The notes: a model not told the origin generated them from the letters alone. A stretch of 42,500 nt of DNA from Symbiodinium natans (GCA_905221605.1 CAJNDS010002001.1:377501-420000), one strand, 5' to 3'; shown: positions 17,580 through 25,960, counted from the stretch's first letter. Numbers and translations: made by a program.

Positions 17580-17645
17580 GATTTCGAGGAGCACAGGACT
17601 TTCAAGCAACGTGCCTGCGAGCGCATGGTGGGATATGGGGATTGC
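17580..17645 (+). CDS. Candidate exon (22 codons)
   Basis: CCTCAAAGACTTAG/G acceptor, phase-0 DFEEHRTFKQRACERMVGY, GDC, then a CCCTAAA array. Donor unclear (GATT/GCCCTAA would be GC type). Confidence 0.45.
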
Positions 17646-17866
17646 CCTAAACCCTAAACCCTAAACCCCAAAGCCCCACACCCCGCCCGTGGTGAGGCTC
17701 AGGGTCAGGGGTTCAAGGTTCAGGGTTTAGGGTTCAGGGTTTATAGGGGTTAGGGATTCCTGGTCAGGGCCAAAAGCTTTTGACGGTCGCCGGCAGATCG
17801 ACTCCAGGCCAACAGTATGAAGAACCAAGGAAGCCTTCTCCAAACTAACCCAGCAGCTGGGCAACC

Positions 17867-20362
17867 TCAATGTGGCCTTGGACAGCTGCGAGCATCAGAG
17901 CTGTGTTTCCATCCTTCGGCGCCGGCCTTCAGCAACAAGCGCACGATTTCAACGTTGCCATTGGCAGATGCGGACATCATGGCCGTTTCGCCACCAATAT
18001 CCGCCACGTCCTTCTCGGCGCCGGCGTCCAACAGCAATCGCACCAATTCAACGTGTCCCTGGCGAACCGCAAGCATCAGGGCAGTTCGACCATGTCTGTT
18101 GGTGAAGTCCTTGTCGGCGCCGGCCTCCACCAGCAAACGGACGACTTCTATGTGGGCCCTGCTAGCTGCGAGCAACAGGGCTGTGTCGCCGCCGTCTTTG
18201 TCCTGGTCCTTCTCGGCGCCGGCGTCCACGAGCAAACGCGCCACTGCAACATGGCCATCGGCAGATGCCAGCATCAGAGCAGTTCGACCATGCATGTTGG
18301 TCAAGTCCTTGTCGGCGCCGGCCTCCATCAGCAATCCCACCACACCAACGCGGCCTGTGAGAGCTGCGAGCATCAGAGCTGTGTTTCCATCCTTGTCGGA
18401 CAAGCCTTTGTCGGCGCCGGCCTTCAGCAACAAGCGCACGATTTCAACGTTGCCATTGGCAGATGCGGACATCATGGCTGTTTCGCCACCAATATCCGCC
18501 ACGTCCTTCTCGGCGCCGGCGTCCAACAGCAATCGCACCAATTCAACGTGTCCCTGGCGAACCGCAAGCATCAGGGCAGTTCGACCATGTCTGTTGGTGA
18601 AGTCCTTGTCGGCGCCGGCCTCCACCAGCAAACGGACGACTTCTATGTGGCCCCTGCTAGCTGCGAGCAACAGGGCTGTGTCGCCGCCGTCTTTGTCCTG
18701 GTCCTTCTCGGCGCCGGCGTCCACGAGCAAACGCGCCACTGCAACATGGCCATCGGCAGATGCCAGCATCAGAGCAGTTCGACCATGCATGTTGGTCAAG
18801 TCCTTGTCGGCGCCGGCCTCCATCAGCAATCCCACCACACCAACGCGGCCTGTGAGAGCTGCGAGCATCAGAGCTGTGTTTCCATCCTTGTCGGACAAGC
18901 CTTTGTCGGCGCCGGCCTTCAGCAACAAGCGCACGACTTCAACGTTGCCATTGGCAGATGCGGACATCATGGCTGTTTCGCCACCAATATCCGCCACGTC
19001 CTTCTCGGCGCCCGCGTCCAACAGCAATCGCACCAATTCAACGTGTCCCTGGCGAACCGCAAGCATCAGGGCAGTTCGACCATGTCTGTTGGTGAAGTCC
19101 TTGTCGGCGCCGGCCTCCAGCAGCAAACGGACGACTTCTATGTGGCCCCTGCTAGCTGCGAGCAACAGGGCTGTGTCGCCGCCGTCTTTGTCCTGGTCCT
19201 TCTCGGCGCCGGCGTCCACGAGCAAACGCGCCACTGCAACATGGCCATCGGCAGATGCCAGCATCAGAGCAGTTCGACCATGCATGTTGGTCAAGTCCTT
19301 GTCGGCGCCGGCCTCCATCAGCAATCCCACCACACCAACGCGGCCTGTGAGAGCTGCGAGCATCAGAGCTGTGTTTCCATCCTTGTCGGACAAGCCTTTG
19401 TCGGCGCCGGCCTTCAGCAACAAGCGCACGATTTCAACGTTGCCATTGGCAGATGCGGACATCATGGCTGTTTCGCCACCAATATCCGCCACGTCCTTCT
19501 CGGCGCCGGCGTCCAACAGCAATCGCACCAATTCAACGTGTCCCTGGCGAACCGCAAGCATCAGGGCAGTTCGACCATGTCTGTTGGTGAAGTCCTTGTC
19601 GGCGCCGGCCTCCACCAGCAAACGGACGACTTCTATGTGGCCCCTGCTAGCTGCGAGCAACAGGGCTGTGTCGCCGCCGTCTTTGTCCTGGTCCTTCTCG
19701 GCGGCGGCGTCCACGAGCAAACGCGCCACTGCAACATGGCCATCGGCAGATGCCAGCATCAGAGCAGTTCGACCATGCATGTTGGTCAAGTCCTTGTCGG
19801 CGCCGGCCTCCATCAGCAATCCCACCACACCAACGCGGCCTGTGAGAGCTGCGAGCATCAGAGCTGTGTTTCCATCCTTGTCGGACAAGCCTTTGTCGGC
19901 GCCGGCCTTCAGCAACAAGCGCACGATTTCAACGTTGCCACTGGCAGATGCGGACATCATGGCCGTTTCGCCACCAATATCCGCCACGTCCTTCTCGGCG
20001 CCGGCGTCCAACAGCAATCGCACCAATTCAACGTGTCCCTGGCGAACCGCGAGCATCAGGGCAGTTCGACCATGCCTATTGGTCAAGTCCTTGTCAGCAC
20101 TGGCCTCCACCAGCAATCGCACCACACCAATGTAGCCTGTGAGAGCTGCGAGCATCAGGGCGGTGCGGCCATTATTGTTGGTCAAGTCCTTGTCAGCACA
20201 AGCGCCCAGCAGCAGTCGCACCACTTCAAATTGTCCTTGGGTAGCTGCCTGCATCAGGAGTGTTTCGCCGCTGTCGTCGGCCAAAGCCTCGTCGGCGCCG
20301 GCCTCCATCAGGAAGCGCACAACTTCAATGTGGCCCAAGCGACATGCGGGCTGTCGTGTCAA
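17867..20362 (-). CDS. Ankyrin-repeat protein body (831-residue open frame)
   Basis: About 25 canonical 33-residue ankyrin repeats (GRTALMLA, GHVELVRLLLDAGAEKD and similar), two antiparallel helices each, forming a protein-binding solenoid; partner unknown. The ATG at 20360-20362 lies inside a broken repeat and is unlikely to be the natural start. The frame joins the upstream UBL frame only across the frameshift. Last residues (EGWKHSSDARSC...) are frameshifted. High GC, no introns in 2.5 kb, in contrast with the fragmented islands around it. Confidence 0.9.
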   Translation of the reverse strand: MTRQPACRLGHIEVVRFLMEAGADEALADDSGETLLMQAATQGQFEVVRLLLGACADKDLTNNNGRTALMLAALTGYIGVVRLLVEASADKDLTNRHGRTALMLAVRQGHVELVRLLLDAGAEKDVADIGGETAMMSASASGNVEIVRLLLKAGADKGLSDKDGNTALMLAALTGRVGVVGLLMEAGADKDLTNMHGRTALMLASADGHVAVARLLVDAAAEKDQDKDGGDTALLLAASRGHIEVVRLLVEAGADKDFTNRHGRTALMLAVRQGHVELVRLLLDAGAEKDVADIGGETAMMSASANGNVEIVRLLLKAGADKGLSDKDGNTALMLAALTGRVGVVGLLMEAGADKDLTNMHGRTALMLASADGHVAVARLLVDAGAEKDQDKDGGDTALLLAASRGHIEVVRLLLEAGADKDFTNRHGRTALMLAVRQGHVELVRLLLDAGAEKDVADIGGETAMMSASANGNVEVVRLLLKAGADKGLSDKDGNTALMLAALTGRVGVVGLLMEAGADKDLTNMHGRTALMLASADGHVAVARLLVDAGAEKDQDKDGGDTALLLAASRGHIEVVRLLVEAGADKDFTNRHGRTALMLAVRQGHVELVRLLLDAGAEKDVADIGGETAMMSASANGNVEIVRLLLKAGADKGLSDKDGNTALMLAALTGRVGVVGLLMEAGADKDLTNMHGRTALMLASADGHVAVARLLVDAGAEKDQDKDGGDTALLLAASRAHIEVVRLLVEAGADKDFTNRHGRTALMLAVRQGHVELVRLLLDAGAEKDVADIGGETAMMSASANGNVEIVRLLLKAGAEGWKHSSDARSCPRPH
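17920..20074 (-). repeat. 495-bp higher-order repeat (5 ankyrin units), about 4.4 copies
   Basis: The block AGCAACAAGCGCACGA recurs at 495-bp spacing (about 17930, 18425, 18920, 19415, 19910). Each block encodes five distinct ankyrin units in fixed order. Copies differ at only a few positions (for example 17975 C/T, 18146 G/C, 18956 C/T, 19013 C/G, 19114 G/C, 19705 G/C, 19941 C/T), so duplication or gene conversion is recent. Confidence 0.95.
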
Positions 20363-20549
20363 CGTGGTCGGGCAAGTCCAGGTCGGCTCTAGCCTCTACC
20401 AGCAGATGTACGACTTCAATGTGGCCTTTGGCAGCCGCGTGCAACAAGGCGGTTTGGCGGAAGTCATTGGCCAAGTTCGGGTCCAGGGGCAGCTGAAGCA
20501 GGGACTCGACCTGGAGTTTCTTTTCGGTTTTTGGGGGGCCCTGGGGTCC

Positions 20550-20879
20550 TCAACGCATTTCACCTAAAACTGCAGGCCCACTCAAGAAGAAACCCGCCTT
20601 TTGCACTAAGCCATCCCTGGCGGCATTCACGAGCTCCTCCACGTGTGTCCAGGACCTGATGCAGAGAGGTTGCAGAACGAGAGTCAGGTCCAGGGGAGCG
20701 TCCAGCACCTCAGCATCGTCCAGATTCACACCCTGATGGATGAGCCTCTGCCTGAAGCGCGGGGGCGCGCAGTGCAGATGATGCAGCATCTGCTTCAATG
20801 CCTTGACATTGCTCGCCTCTGCCACTGGCAGGCTTATCTCTTCTCCGGAGAGCATGTGGACATGCAGCATCCTGGTCAC
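20550..20879 (-). CDS. Ubiquitin-like domain, N-terminal part of the UBL-ankyrin gene
   Basis: 109 residues. Residues 4-72 fit a ubiquitin-like fold: MLHVHMLSGEEISLPVAE (first strands), VKALKQMLHHLHCAPPRFRQ (helix), RLIHQGVNLDD, then LDLTLVLQPL. It is followed by a helix WTHVEELVNAARDGL that begins the ankyrin region, and a TGA. This UBL-plus-ankyrin layout is frequent in dinoflagellate proteins (general knowledge). Upstream, GTTTCCAG at about 20917-20924 (minus) is a possible trans-splice acceptor. Confidence 0.8.
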   Translation of the reverse strand: MTRMLHVHMLSGEEISLPVAEASNVKALKQMLHHLHCAPPRFRQRLIHQGVNLDDAEVLDAPLDLTLVLQPLCIRSWTHVEELVNAARDGLVQKAGFFLSGPAVLGEMR

Positions 20880-20930
20880 ACGGGCAATCTGGCAGCTCTC
20901 CGCGGTCTGGCACTACACCCTGGAAACGAC

Positions 20931-21048
20931 ATGAACCCTAAAATTGGGATTCTATTCCCTGGTATTTCTATAGTTCCTATTCAGGGAACATGAACCCTAA
21001 AATTGGGATTCTATTCCCTGGTATTTCTATAGTTCCTATTAAGGGATT
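20931..21048. repeat. 59-bp tandem duplication just upstream of the UBL-ankyrin gene
   Basis: ATGAACCCTAAAATTGGGAT... repeats at 20931 and 20990, differing mainly at TTCAGGG/TTAAGGG. A third ATGAACCCTAAA starts at 21049. Confidence 0.95.
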
Positions 21049-21069
21049 ATGAACCCTAAACCCTTTTAA

Positions 21070-21216
21070 GGCATGTGGTCTCCAAGGCAGTGCAAGCCAA
21101 CACGGCCGCGTATCAAGAGTCGCAGTGGTGCCGAATGGCTGGGGGCCATAAAAAGGGCCATGTCGCACTATCCCCCATTAGGTTTGAGGAGTCTGTCACA
21201 CTGGGACAAACCCTAA
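21070..21216 (+). CDS. Candidate exon (48 codons plus TAA)
   Basis: TTTTAAG/G acceptor, open frame with MWSPRQCKPTRPRIKSRSG, AEWLGAIKRAMSHYPPLGL and RSLSHWDK, reaching TAA at 21214 in the CCCTAAA array. Basic with aromatic residues; not recognised. Confidence 0.45.
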   Translation, partial: GMWSPRQCKPTRPRIKSRSGAEWLGAIKRAMSHYPPLGLRSLSHWDKP

Positions 21217-21254
21217 ACCCTAAACCCTAAACCCTAAAGCCTAAACCCTAAACC

Positions 21255-21321
21255 CTAAAGGGCCCCACAACGCACATGATTGTTAGGCTTTGAAACTCCG
21301 GGATTGCGACTTCGGGTTTCA
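21255..21321 (-). CDS. Candidate last exon (21 codons plus TAG)
   Basis: Minus: long pyrimidine-rich acceptor ending CTGTGGGCAG, then ETRSRNPGVSKPNNHVRCGA L and TAG at 21255-21257. Confidence 0.4.
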
Positions 21322-21329
21322 CTGCCCAC

Positions 21330-21860
21330 AGAGAGAGGCTTTTAGGCTTTTAGACAGAAAAAAGCCTCAACCCTTAGACCCAGTAGCCTTCAACCTTAAA
21401 CCCTGAAACCCTTAGATCCCAAAACCCTGAAACCCCTGGGCCCCTGAAGCCCCCCAAAACCCTGAAACCCCGATGTGCAACCCAAAAACCCCCAAGAGCC
21501 TCCGTACCTCTAAGCCCTCAACCTTGTGGGGATAGCTGCGGGGGTCCCTGAACCATAAACCCTCAACCCTAAACCCTAGCCTTAAACCCTAAACCCTCAA
21601 CCTCCGTGTCCAACTCTTCAGCTTTCAGAATTTCACCCTGAACCCTATAAACCCTAAACCCTAGACCCTAAACCTTACACCCTAACTGACTCACCCTAAA
21701 CCCTCAAACCTAAACCCTAGACCCTAAACCCGAAACCCGAAACCCGAAACCCTAGACCCTATAACCCTAAAACCCTAGACCCTAGACCCTAGACCCTAAA
21801 CCCTTAACCCTCAACCCTAAACCTTAACTCACCCTAAACCCTAAACCCTAAACCCTGATC
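21330..21860. other. Degenerate CCCTAAA stretch, no gene
   Basis: Many variant units (CCCTCAA, CCCTAGA, CCCGAAA, CCCTATAA). No splice-bounded frame. Confidence 0.5.
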
Positions 21861-21864
21861 CCAG

Positions 21865-21951
21865 GCGCCACCGAGGAGACCCCGGAGAAGATCGGCACGG
21901 CCCCGCTGGCGTCGCAGGCGCTGCAGAGGCGGAAGCCACTGCGGCCCTGGG
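21865..21951 (+). CDS. Candidate exon, CAG acceptor and GTGAGT donor (87 nt)
   Basis: CTGATCCCAG/G, open frame with ATEETPEKIGTAPLASQALQ and RRKPLRPW, then G/GTGAGTGG. Length divisible by three and symmetric in phase. CCCTAAA upstream, TTTAGGG downstream. First of a run of plus-strand candidates reaching 26074. Confidence 0.6.
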
Positions 21952-22292
21952 GTGAGTGGTGGGGTAGGGTTTAGGGTTTAGGGTTTAGGGTTTAGGGTTT
22001 AGGGTTTAGGGTTTAGGGTTTAGGGTTTAGGGTTTAGGGTTTAGGGTTTAGGGTTTAGGGTTTAGGGTTTAGGGTTCAGGGTTCAGGGTTTAGGCTTTAG
22101 GCTTTAGGCTTTAGGGTTTAGGGTTTAGCGTTGGGGTTTAGGGGTGTTGGGGGTTTGGGTGGTTTAGGGGTTAAGGGCTTAGGCTTTACAGGTTTAGGCC
22201 TATATGGTTTTGGACCTAACAAGAAAAGGGCATTTTTGGGCTACAGGTGCTTCTAAGGGTACCTCATTGGAAACCCTGTTGGCTTAGTAACT

Positions 22293-22376
22293 ATGGCTAG
22301 GAAGGTGGGTTTTGTGGGTATTATAATCGGGTTTCTAGTACAGCAGGTTTACGAAGTCAAAAAAGATTCTGAGTAA
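22293..22376 (+). CDS. 27-residue open frame with one membrane helix
   Basis: ATG start, TAA at 22374-22376. MARK, then a hydrophobic stretch VGFVGIIIGFLVQQV, then a charged tail YEVKKDSE. The frame is open upstream to 22252 (GYLIGNPVGLVT), so it may be the last part of an exon following the GGGCTACAG acceptor at 22246. It looks like a small tail-anchored or organelle-membrane subunit, but no family is recognised. Confidence 0.4.
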   Translation: MARKVGFVGIIIGFLVQQVYEVKKDSE

Positions 22377-22420
22377 GCCCCCCAAGAAGGAAATAGGAGC
22401 CTACTCTGGTCCTTATCGGT
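22377..22420. repeat. Family A fragment
   Basis: AAGAAGGAAATAGGAGCCTACTCTGGTCCT, a diverged copy directly after the TAA. Shorter than other copies. Confidence 0.5.
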
Positions 22421-22464
22421 TTAGGGTTTAGGGTTTGGGGTTCAGGGTTTAGTTTAGGGTTTAG

Positions 22465-22505
22465 GGTCCACCGACCCTGGCGGCGTGTTGGATGGGTTTC
22501 GGGAG
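22465..22505 (+). CDS. Candidate short exon, GTGAAA donor
   Basis: TTTAG/GG telomeric acceptor, STDPGGVLDGFRE, then GTGAAAACC. The frame continues into a C-rich block (22578-22690), which inflates it artificially. Confidence 0.4.
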
Positions 22506-22743
22506 GTGAAAACCTCCCTCTTTCCCTCCTTCCCCCGCGGAGGCGAGGGGGGGACAGGGCATAAGGCTAAAACCCTACCCCCCCCCCCCCCCCTGCCCTC
22601 CCCCCCCCCCCCCTCCCCCGCCCCCCCTACCCCCTACCCCCCGCACAGGCCGCCCAAACAGCGACCCCACCCCCCCCCCCACCCAGACCCGAACAGCAAA
22701 CCCAATCCACCAAACACCAAACCTTAAACTTGTTCTCCCGCAG

Positions 22744-22779
22744 GGTCGGCGGCTTGAGCCGGAGGCTCTTAAATCTAGG
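22744..22779 (+). CDS. Candidate exon, phase 0/0 (12 codons)
   Basis: Excellent acceptor CTTGTTCTCCCGCAG, GRRLEPEALKSR, then AGG/GTTTAG from the telomeric array. Confidence 0.5.
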
Positions 22780-22834
22780 GTTTAGGGTTTAGGGTTTAGG
22801 GTTTAGGGTTTTGGGTTTTGGGTTTAGGGTTTAG

Positions 22835-22898
22835 CCCATAAGCTGAAGACCCCGCCTGGCCACCGAGGGGTAGGCAGTTCGTCTCCACCGCGTCCTCC
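22835..22898 (+). CDS. Candidate exon, GTAAGAGT donor
   Basis: GGTTTAG acceptor, frame with HKLKTPPGHRGVGSSSPPRP, clean GTAAGAG. On the minus strand CLDSYGGRGGDELPTPRWPG is also open; the donor favours plus. Confidence 0.45.
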
Positions 22899-22994
22899 GT
22901 AAGAGTCGAGGCACTAGGGGGGTTTAGGGTTTAGGGTTTAGGGTTTAGGGTTTAGGGTTTAGGGTTTAGGGTTTAGGGTTTAGGGTTTAGGGTT

Positions 22995-23356
22995 TAGGGT
23001 TTAGGGCTTGGGAGGCTTAGGATGCTTAGGATGCTTAGGATGCTTAGGATGCTTGCGGTTTAGGGTGTTTACAACCCTCATGATTGCAGAACTTGTCCTT
23101 AAACCATGACCCTCAGATATAAACCTTAAACCTAAACCCTAAACCCAACCATGACTAACCCGTAAACCCAGAACCCTAAACCCTCAGCCCTAAACCCTAT
23201 AAACCCTAAACCCCAAACCCCAAACCCCATTCCCGATGCCTTAATGCAATCGGTGTTGAAGTGTCCTAAACCCTAAACCCTAAACCCTAAACCCTAAACC
23301 CTCAATCCTAAACCCTAAACCCTCAACCCTCAACCCTAAACCCTAAACCCTTGCAG
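22995..23356. repeat. Short tandem AGGATGCTT and CCCTAAA stretch
   Basis: AGGATGCTT is repeated four times at 23019-23053. A possible small minus exon at 23228-23265 (GHFNTDCIKASGM). The rest is CCCTAAA-like. Confidence 0.5.
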
Positions 23357-23445
23357 AGATCAGAAGCCAAGACTCGCCACGAGACGGATTCAGCAGCGGA
23401 GCGCAGCTGCTGCAAAGCCTGCAAAGGCAAGCAGCTCAGGGGGGG
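23357..23445 (+). CDS. Candidate exon (about 29 codons)
   Basis: CCCTTGCAG acceptor. Two frames are open: DQKPRLATRRIQQRSAAAA and IRSQDSPRDGFSSGAQLLQ followed by SLQRQAAQ. The second is the more protein-like. Donor in the G run is G/GTTAGG. Confidence 0.45.
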
Positions 23446-23684
23446 GTTAGGGTTGCTTGGGTTTAGGGTTTAGGGTTGCTGGGTTTTAGGGTTTCGGGTT
23501 GCATGGGTTTAGGGTCTAGGGTTTAGGGTTTAGCGTTTAGGGTTTGGGGGGTGAGCTCCCCATCTACACCCCCAACTCCCCTAGCCCTAAACCCTAAACC
23601 CTAAAGCTTAAACCACCCTAAACCCTAAACCCTAAACCCCAAAACCTAAACCCTAAACCTTAAACCACCCCATTCCACCCACCC

Positions 23685-23765
23685 CTTGACAAACCCGTCC
23701 AGTCCAAGCAGCAGTCGGCCACAGGCCCGGCAATGGTGGCGCCGGCGGAGGATCCCAAACTCCTG
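23685..23765 (+). CDS. Candidate exon (27 codons)
   Basis: LDKPVQSKQQSATGPAMVAP then AEDPKLL, ending CTG/GTTTAG. CCCTAAA upstream, TTTAGGG downstream. Acceptor uncertain. Confidence 0.4.
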
Positions 23766-23924
23766 GTTTAGGGGTTAGGGTGTAGGGTTTAGGGCTTAGG
23801 GTTTAGGGTTTAGGGTTTCGGGATTAGGGTTTAGGGCCCAAGAACACCCTAGACCCAAGACGTCCGTGAGACCTCCCTGAGACCTGCCTGCGACCCTGGC
23901 ACCCGCCTTGGGACTCCCGCCTAG

Positions 23925-24008
23925 AACAGCCCGAGCAACGCACCCCGAACCCGGGAAATCTTTTCAGGAGAAACCCTGAAATCAATTGAGTTGAAGCCTA
24001 AACCGTGA
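23925..24008 (+). CDS. Candidate exon (27 codons, TGA)
   Basis: GACTCCCGCCTAG acceptor, NSPSNAPRTREIFSGETLKS, IELKPKP, TGA at 24006. If a splice donor lies before the TGA it could be internal. Confidence 0.35.
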   Translation, partial: NSPSNAPRTREIFSGETLKSIELKPKP

Positions 24009-24177
24009 AAGGAATAGGTTAAGGGTGGTTTTGCCGCTTCTGCGCCATATTACAGCAACCCCTAAACCCTAAACCCTAAACCCTGAACCCTAAACCATAA
24101 ACCCTAAACCCTAAACCCTGAACCCTGAACCCTAAAAACCCTAAACCCTAGACCCTAAACCCTAAACCCCACACCAG

Positions 24178-24251
24178 AGGATAGCGCTTTCGAACGGGCC
24201 TTGGAGCAGTCCATGCATACGTCGGAGGCATCGTTGGGCACCTTGGGAGAA
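24178..24251 (+). CDS. Candidate exon, CAG acceptor and GTGAGTCC donor
   Basis: CCCACACCAG, AG, then DSAFERALEQSMHTSEASLG, TLGE and GTGAGTCC. With the AGAG alternative (start 24180) it is phase 0/0. Acidic, helix-like. Among the best small exons. Confidence 0.6.
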
Positions 24252-24394
24252 GTGAGTCCATGGACCCCAGTTCCCCCTATAGAGGTTCGGGTGTAGGGTC
24301 TAGGGTATCGGGTCTAGGGTTTAGGGTTTAGGGTTTTGGGTCTTGCTCCAGAACCCAATGCCCCTTGACTAAGGAACGGAATATTTCCCAACAG

Positions 24395-24484
24395 CCCCCT
24401 GTGCTTTGAGGAATGCAGATGGTCCAACCAATACCCCAACATTAAGGGGCGCATTGCTTGGACTCGTCTTCGGGATCCCTCAAC
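24395..24484 (+). CDS. Candidate exon (about 29 codons)
   Basis: Excellent acceptor AATATTTCCCAACAG, then PLCFEECRWSNQYPNIKGR, IAWTRLRDPST, running into CCCTAAA. The C-x3-C with aromatic residues is domain-like but I cannot name it. Confidence 0.5.
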
Positions 24485-24553
24485 ACTCAACCCTAAACCC
24501 TAAACCCTAAACCCTAAACCCTACACCCTAAACCCTACACACTAAACGCTGAG

Positions 24554-24676
24554 GATGTGCTGTTTCAAGGTTGGGGTCCCTGGCTCAAAGTGCAGTCAAG
24601 GCAAAAGCACCACACGAATCTCACTCTAAGGTTTGGCGGCCTGAGTTGGGTTCAGGATTCAGGCCGTCCTTTTAGG
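24554..24676 (+). CDS. Candidate exon, phase 0/0 (41 codons)
   Basis: ACGCTGAG/G acceptor, DVLFQGWGPWLKVQSRQKHH, TNLTLRFGGLSWVQDSGRPF R, then AGG/GTTTAG supplied by the array. Confidence 0.55.
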
Positions 24677-24718
24677 GTTTAGGGTTTAGGGTTTAGGGTT
24701 TAGGGTTTAGGGGGGGAA

Positions 24719-24825
24719 CCTCGTTTGGACTTGGACTTGGACTCGCTCGCCGGTTGGGGCGAGGGGGTGACTGAAGCAGAGGGAGGGGGAGGGGGGGCTG
24801 GGTCTAGGTTGGACTTGGACACCCT
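24719..24825 (+). CDS. Candidate exon, Gly/acidic (about 35 codons)
   Basis: PRLDLDLDSLAGWGEGVTEA, EGGGGGAGSRLDLDTL. GACTTGGACTTGGAC repeats here are echoed inverted as GTCCAAGT at about 24899. Boundaries uncertain. Confidence 0.35.
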
Positions 24826-24891
24826 GAACCCTAAACCCTAAACCCCAAACCCTAAACCCTAAACCCTAAACCCTAAACCCTAAACCCCAAG

Positions 24892-25032
24892 TCCGTGCAA
24901 GTCCAAGTGGAAGCAGTCGGGGCTCAGGGCCGAGAGGGAAACATCGAAACAAACCCACCCCGGCGCGAAGGCTTGCAAATCAGAGCAAACCGTTTCCAAA
25001 AAGCAAGACCCAAGAGTGATCTAGGAATAAGG
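24892..25032 (+). CDS. Candidate exon, phase 0/0 (47 codons)
   Basis: AACCCCAAG acceptor, SVQVQVEAVGAQGREGNIET, NPPRREGLQIRANRFQKARP, KSDLGIR, then AGG/GTTTAG. A second plus frame is open, so frame choice rests on the matching phases. Confidence 0.5.
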
Positions 25033-25264
25033 GTTTAGGGTTTAGGGTTTAGGGTTTAGGGTTAATAAGGGTTTAGGGTTTAGGGCAGCCCTTCTTGGTT
25101 CAAAGGGGCTTATAAGGGAAGCCAGACCCTGCAAAAGGGCATGAGTCGGAATGAGGGCCTACTCCAGGTCCTGGTAACTCTATGAGAAGCCTTGTAGGGA
25201 CTAGTATACCACAAGAAGGTTAGAAGGTTTCCTGCTCGGCTACTAAGTAAGACAAAAAATAAAC
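25033..25264. repeat. TTTAGGG arrays and a family A copy
   Basis: AATAAGGGTTTAGGG begins at 25027 and again at 25064, a possible short duplication around the array. Family A copy 25087-25171 (CTTGGTTCAAAGGGGCTTAT, then GGGCCTACTCCAGGTCC). Confidence 0.6.
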
Positions 25265-25540
25265 TTAAAGCCGAACGCCGTGAGCTCTCAAGCCCCGTCG
25301 CCTAGGAGAAGAGGGAGGCAGCTGCGAATTATTGAGCTTTGGGTCGACAAAACTCAGGCATGGCATACTTGAAGGTTCAGGGATCTTAATACACAAAAAA
25401 GTGCTCTGTTGAAGCCTGCGTTCGGGCCTACTTCCCAAGTTACTCGTGTCTTCCGCCCTCTCAAAACGTTTCAGGCCCTGAAGCTCTTCTAACAGTACGA
25501 ATTGCTTAAGAACCCCCCCTCCAAAAAAAACACAGAACAA
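25265..25540 (-). CDS. Possible exon or gene fragment (91 codons)
   Basis: Open minus frame with LKQFVLLEELQGLKRFERAE, SNLGSRPERRLQQSTFLCIK, SLPPSSPRRRG-like tail. The N-terminal 15 residues lie in the hairpin element 25496-25626 and are unlikely to be native. No family recognised. Confidence 0.35.
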   Translation of the reverse strand: MFCVFFGGGVLKQFVLLEELQGLKRFERAEDTSNLGSRPERRLQQSTFLCIKIPEPSSMPCLSFVDPKLNNSQLPPSSPRRRGLRAHGVRL

Positions 25541-25626
25541 TCATCATCCTTAAATTACCCATATAAGGAAGAACATTTTTGCTTTTCTGGGGGGGGGGGG
25601 GGGGCGGGCCTTAAGCAATTCGTAGT
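25496..25626. repeat. 130-bp foldback element with G/C cores
   Basis: TACGAATTGCTTAAG at 25496-25510 is the perfect inverse of CTTAAGCAATTCGTA at 25611-25625; just inside, a CCCCCCC block faces a 16-G run. Confidence 0.85.
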
Positions 25627-25750
25627 AAACCCTACACCCTAGACCCTAAGACCCTAAACCCTAACCCCAAACCCGAAACCCTGAACCCCAAACAATAAAC
25701 CCTAAACCCTAAACCCCAAACCCCAAACCCTAAACCGAAACCGGTTGCAG

Positions 25751-25845
25751 GCTTCCTGCCACACGAGGCGCCCATGTCGCTGCGCACTGGAAAGGTGCCG
25801 GCGCCTCATGCTCTGCCAGCGCGCGGCCTATGGCCTCAAAGCAGA
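25751..25845 (+). CDS. Candidate exon (31 codons)
   Basis: CCGGTTGCAG/G acceptor, GC then FLPHEAPMSLRTGKVPAPHA, LPARGLWPQSR, AGA/GTTTAG donor. CCCTAAA upstream, TTTAGGG downstream. Confidence 0.5.
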
Positions 25846-25960
25846 GTTTAGGGTTTAGAGTTTAGGGCTAGGGTTTAGGGTTTAGGGTTCAGGGTTTAGG
25901 GTTTTAGGGTTTTAGGGTTTAGGGCTTAGGGTTCAGGGTTTAGGGTCTAAGGGCGAGCAC

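Larger units (their letters stand above)
17845..20879 (-). pseudogene. UBL-ankyrin repeat gene with three reading-frame lesions
   Basis: One gene read leftwards: ubiquitin-like domain (20550-20879), a first ankyrin repeat (about 20370-20530), then 25 more repeats, ending at TAG 17845-17847. Lesions: (1) in-frame TGA at 20550-20552, with the frame continuing directly as a coding linker (KKLQVESLLQLPLDPNLAN); (2) a frameshift near 20340-20360 inside the first repeat, whose original frame runs to TGA at 20325; (3) a 17-nt deletion at 17916/17917 relative to the other four copies, so that the last repeat (DGNTALMLAAVQGHIEVAQL) is out of frame. Either a young pseudogene or sequencing errors in GC-rich repeats. 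Confidence 0.8.

Noticed and set aside
17920-20074. CRISPR-like regular repeats
   Set aside because: Periodicity is 99/495 bp coding ankyrin repeats without spacers.
17817-20567. Long plus-strand ORFs (up to 840 residues) over the ankyrin region
   Set aside because: Antisense shadows of a periodic GC-rich ankyrin array; the minus strand has canonical ankyrin motifs.
20977-21168. Minus ORF of 63 residues upstream of the UBL
   Set aside because: Crosses the 59-bp tandem duplication, and the plus frame 21070-21216 is more protein-like.
22485-22727. Proline-rich ORF
   Set aside because: Reads a C-rich tract; only the first codons (22465-22505) may be coding.
23228-23265. Zinc-knuckle-like exon (GHFNTDC)
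   Set aside because: Thirteen residues with one Cys; too short to call.
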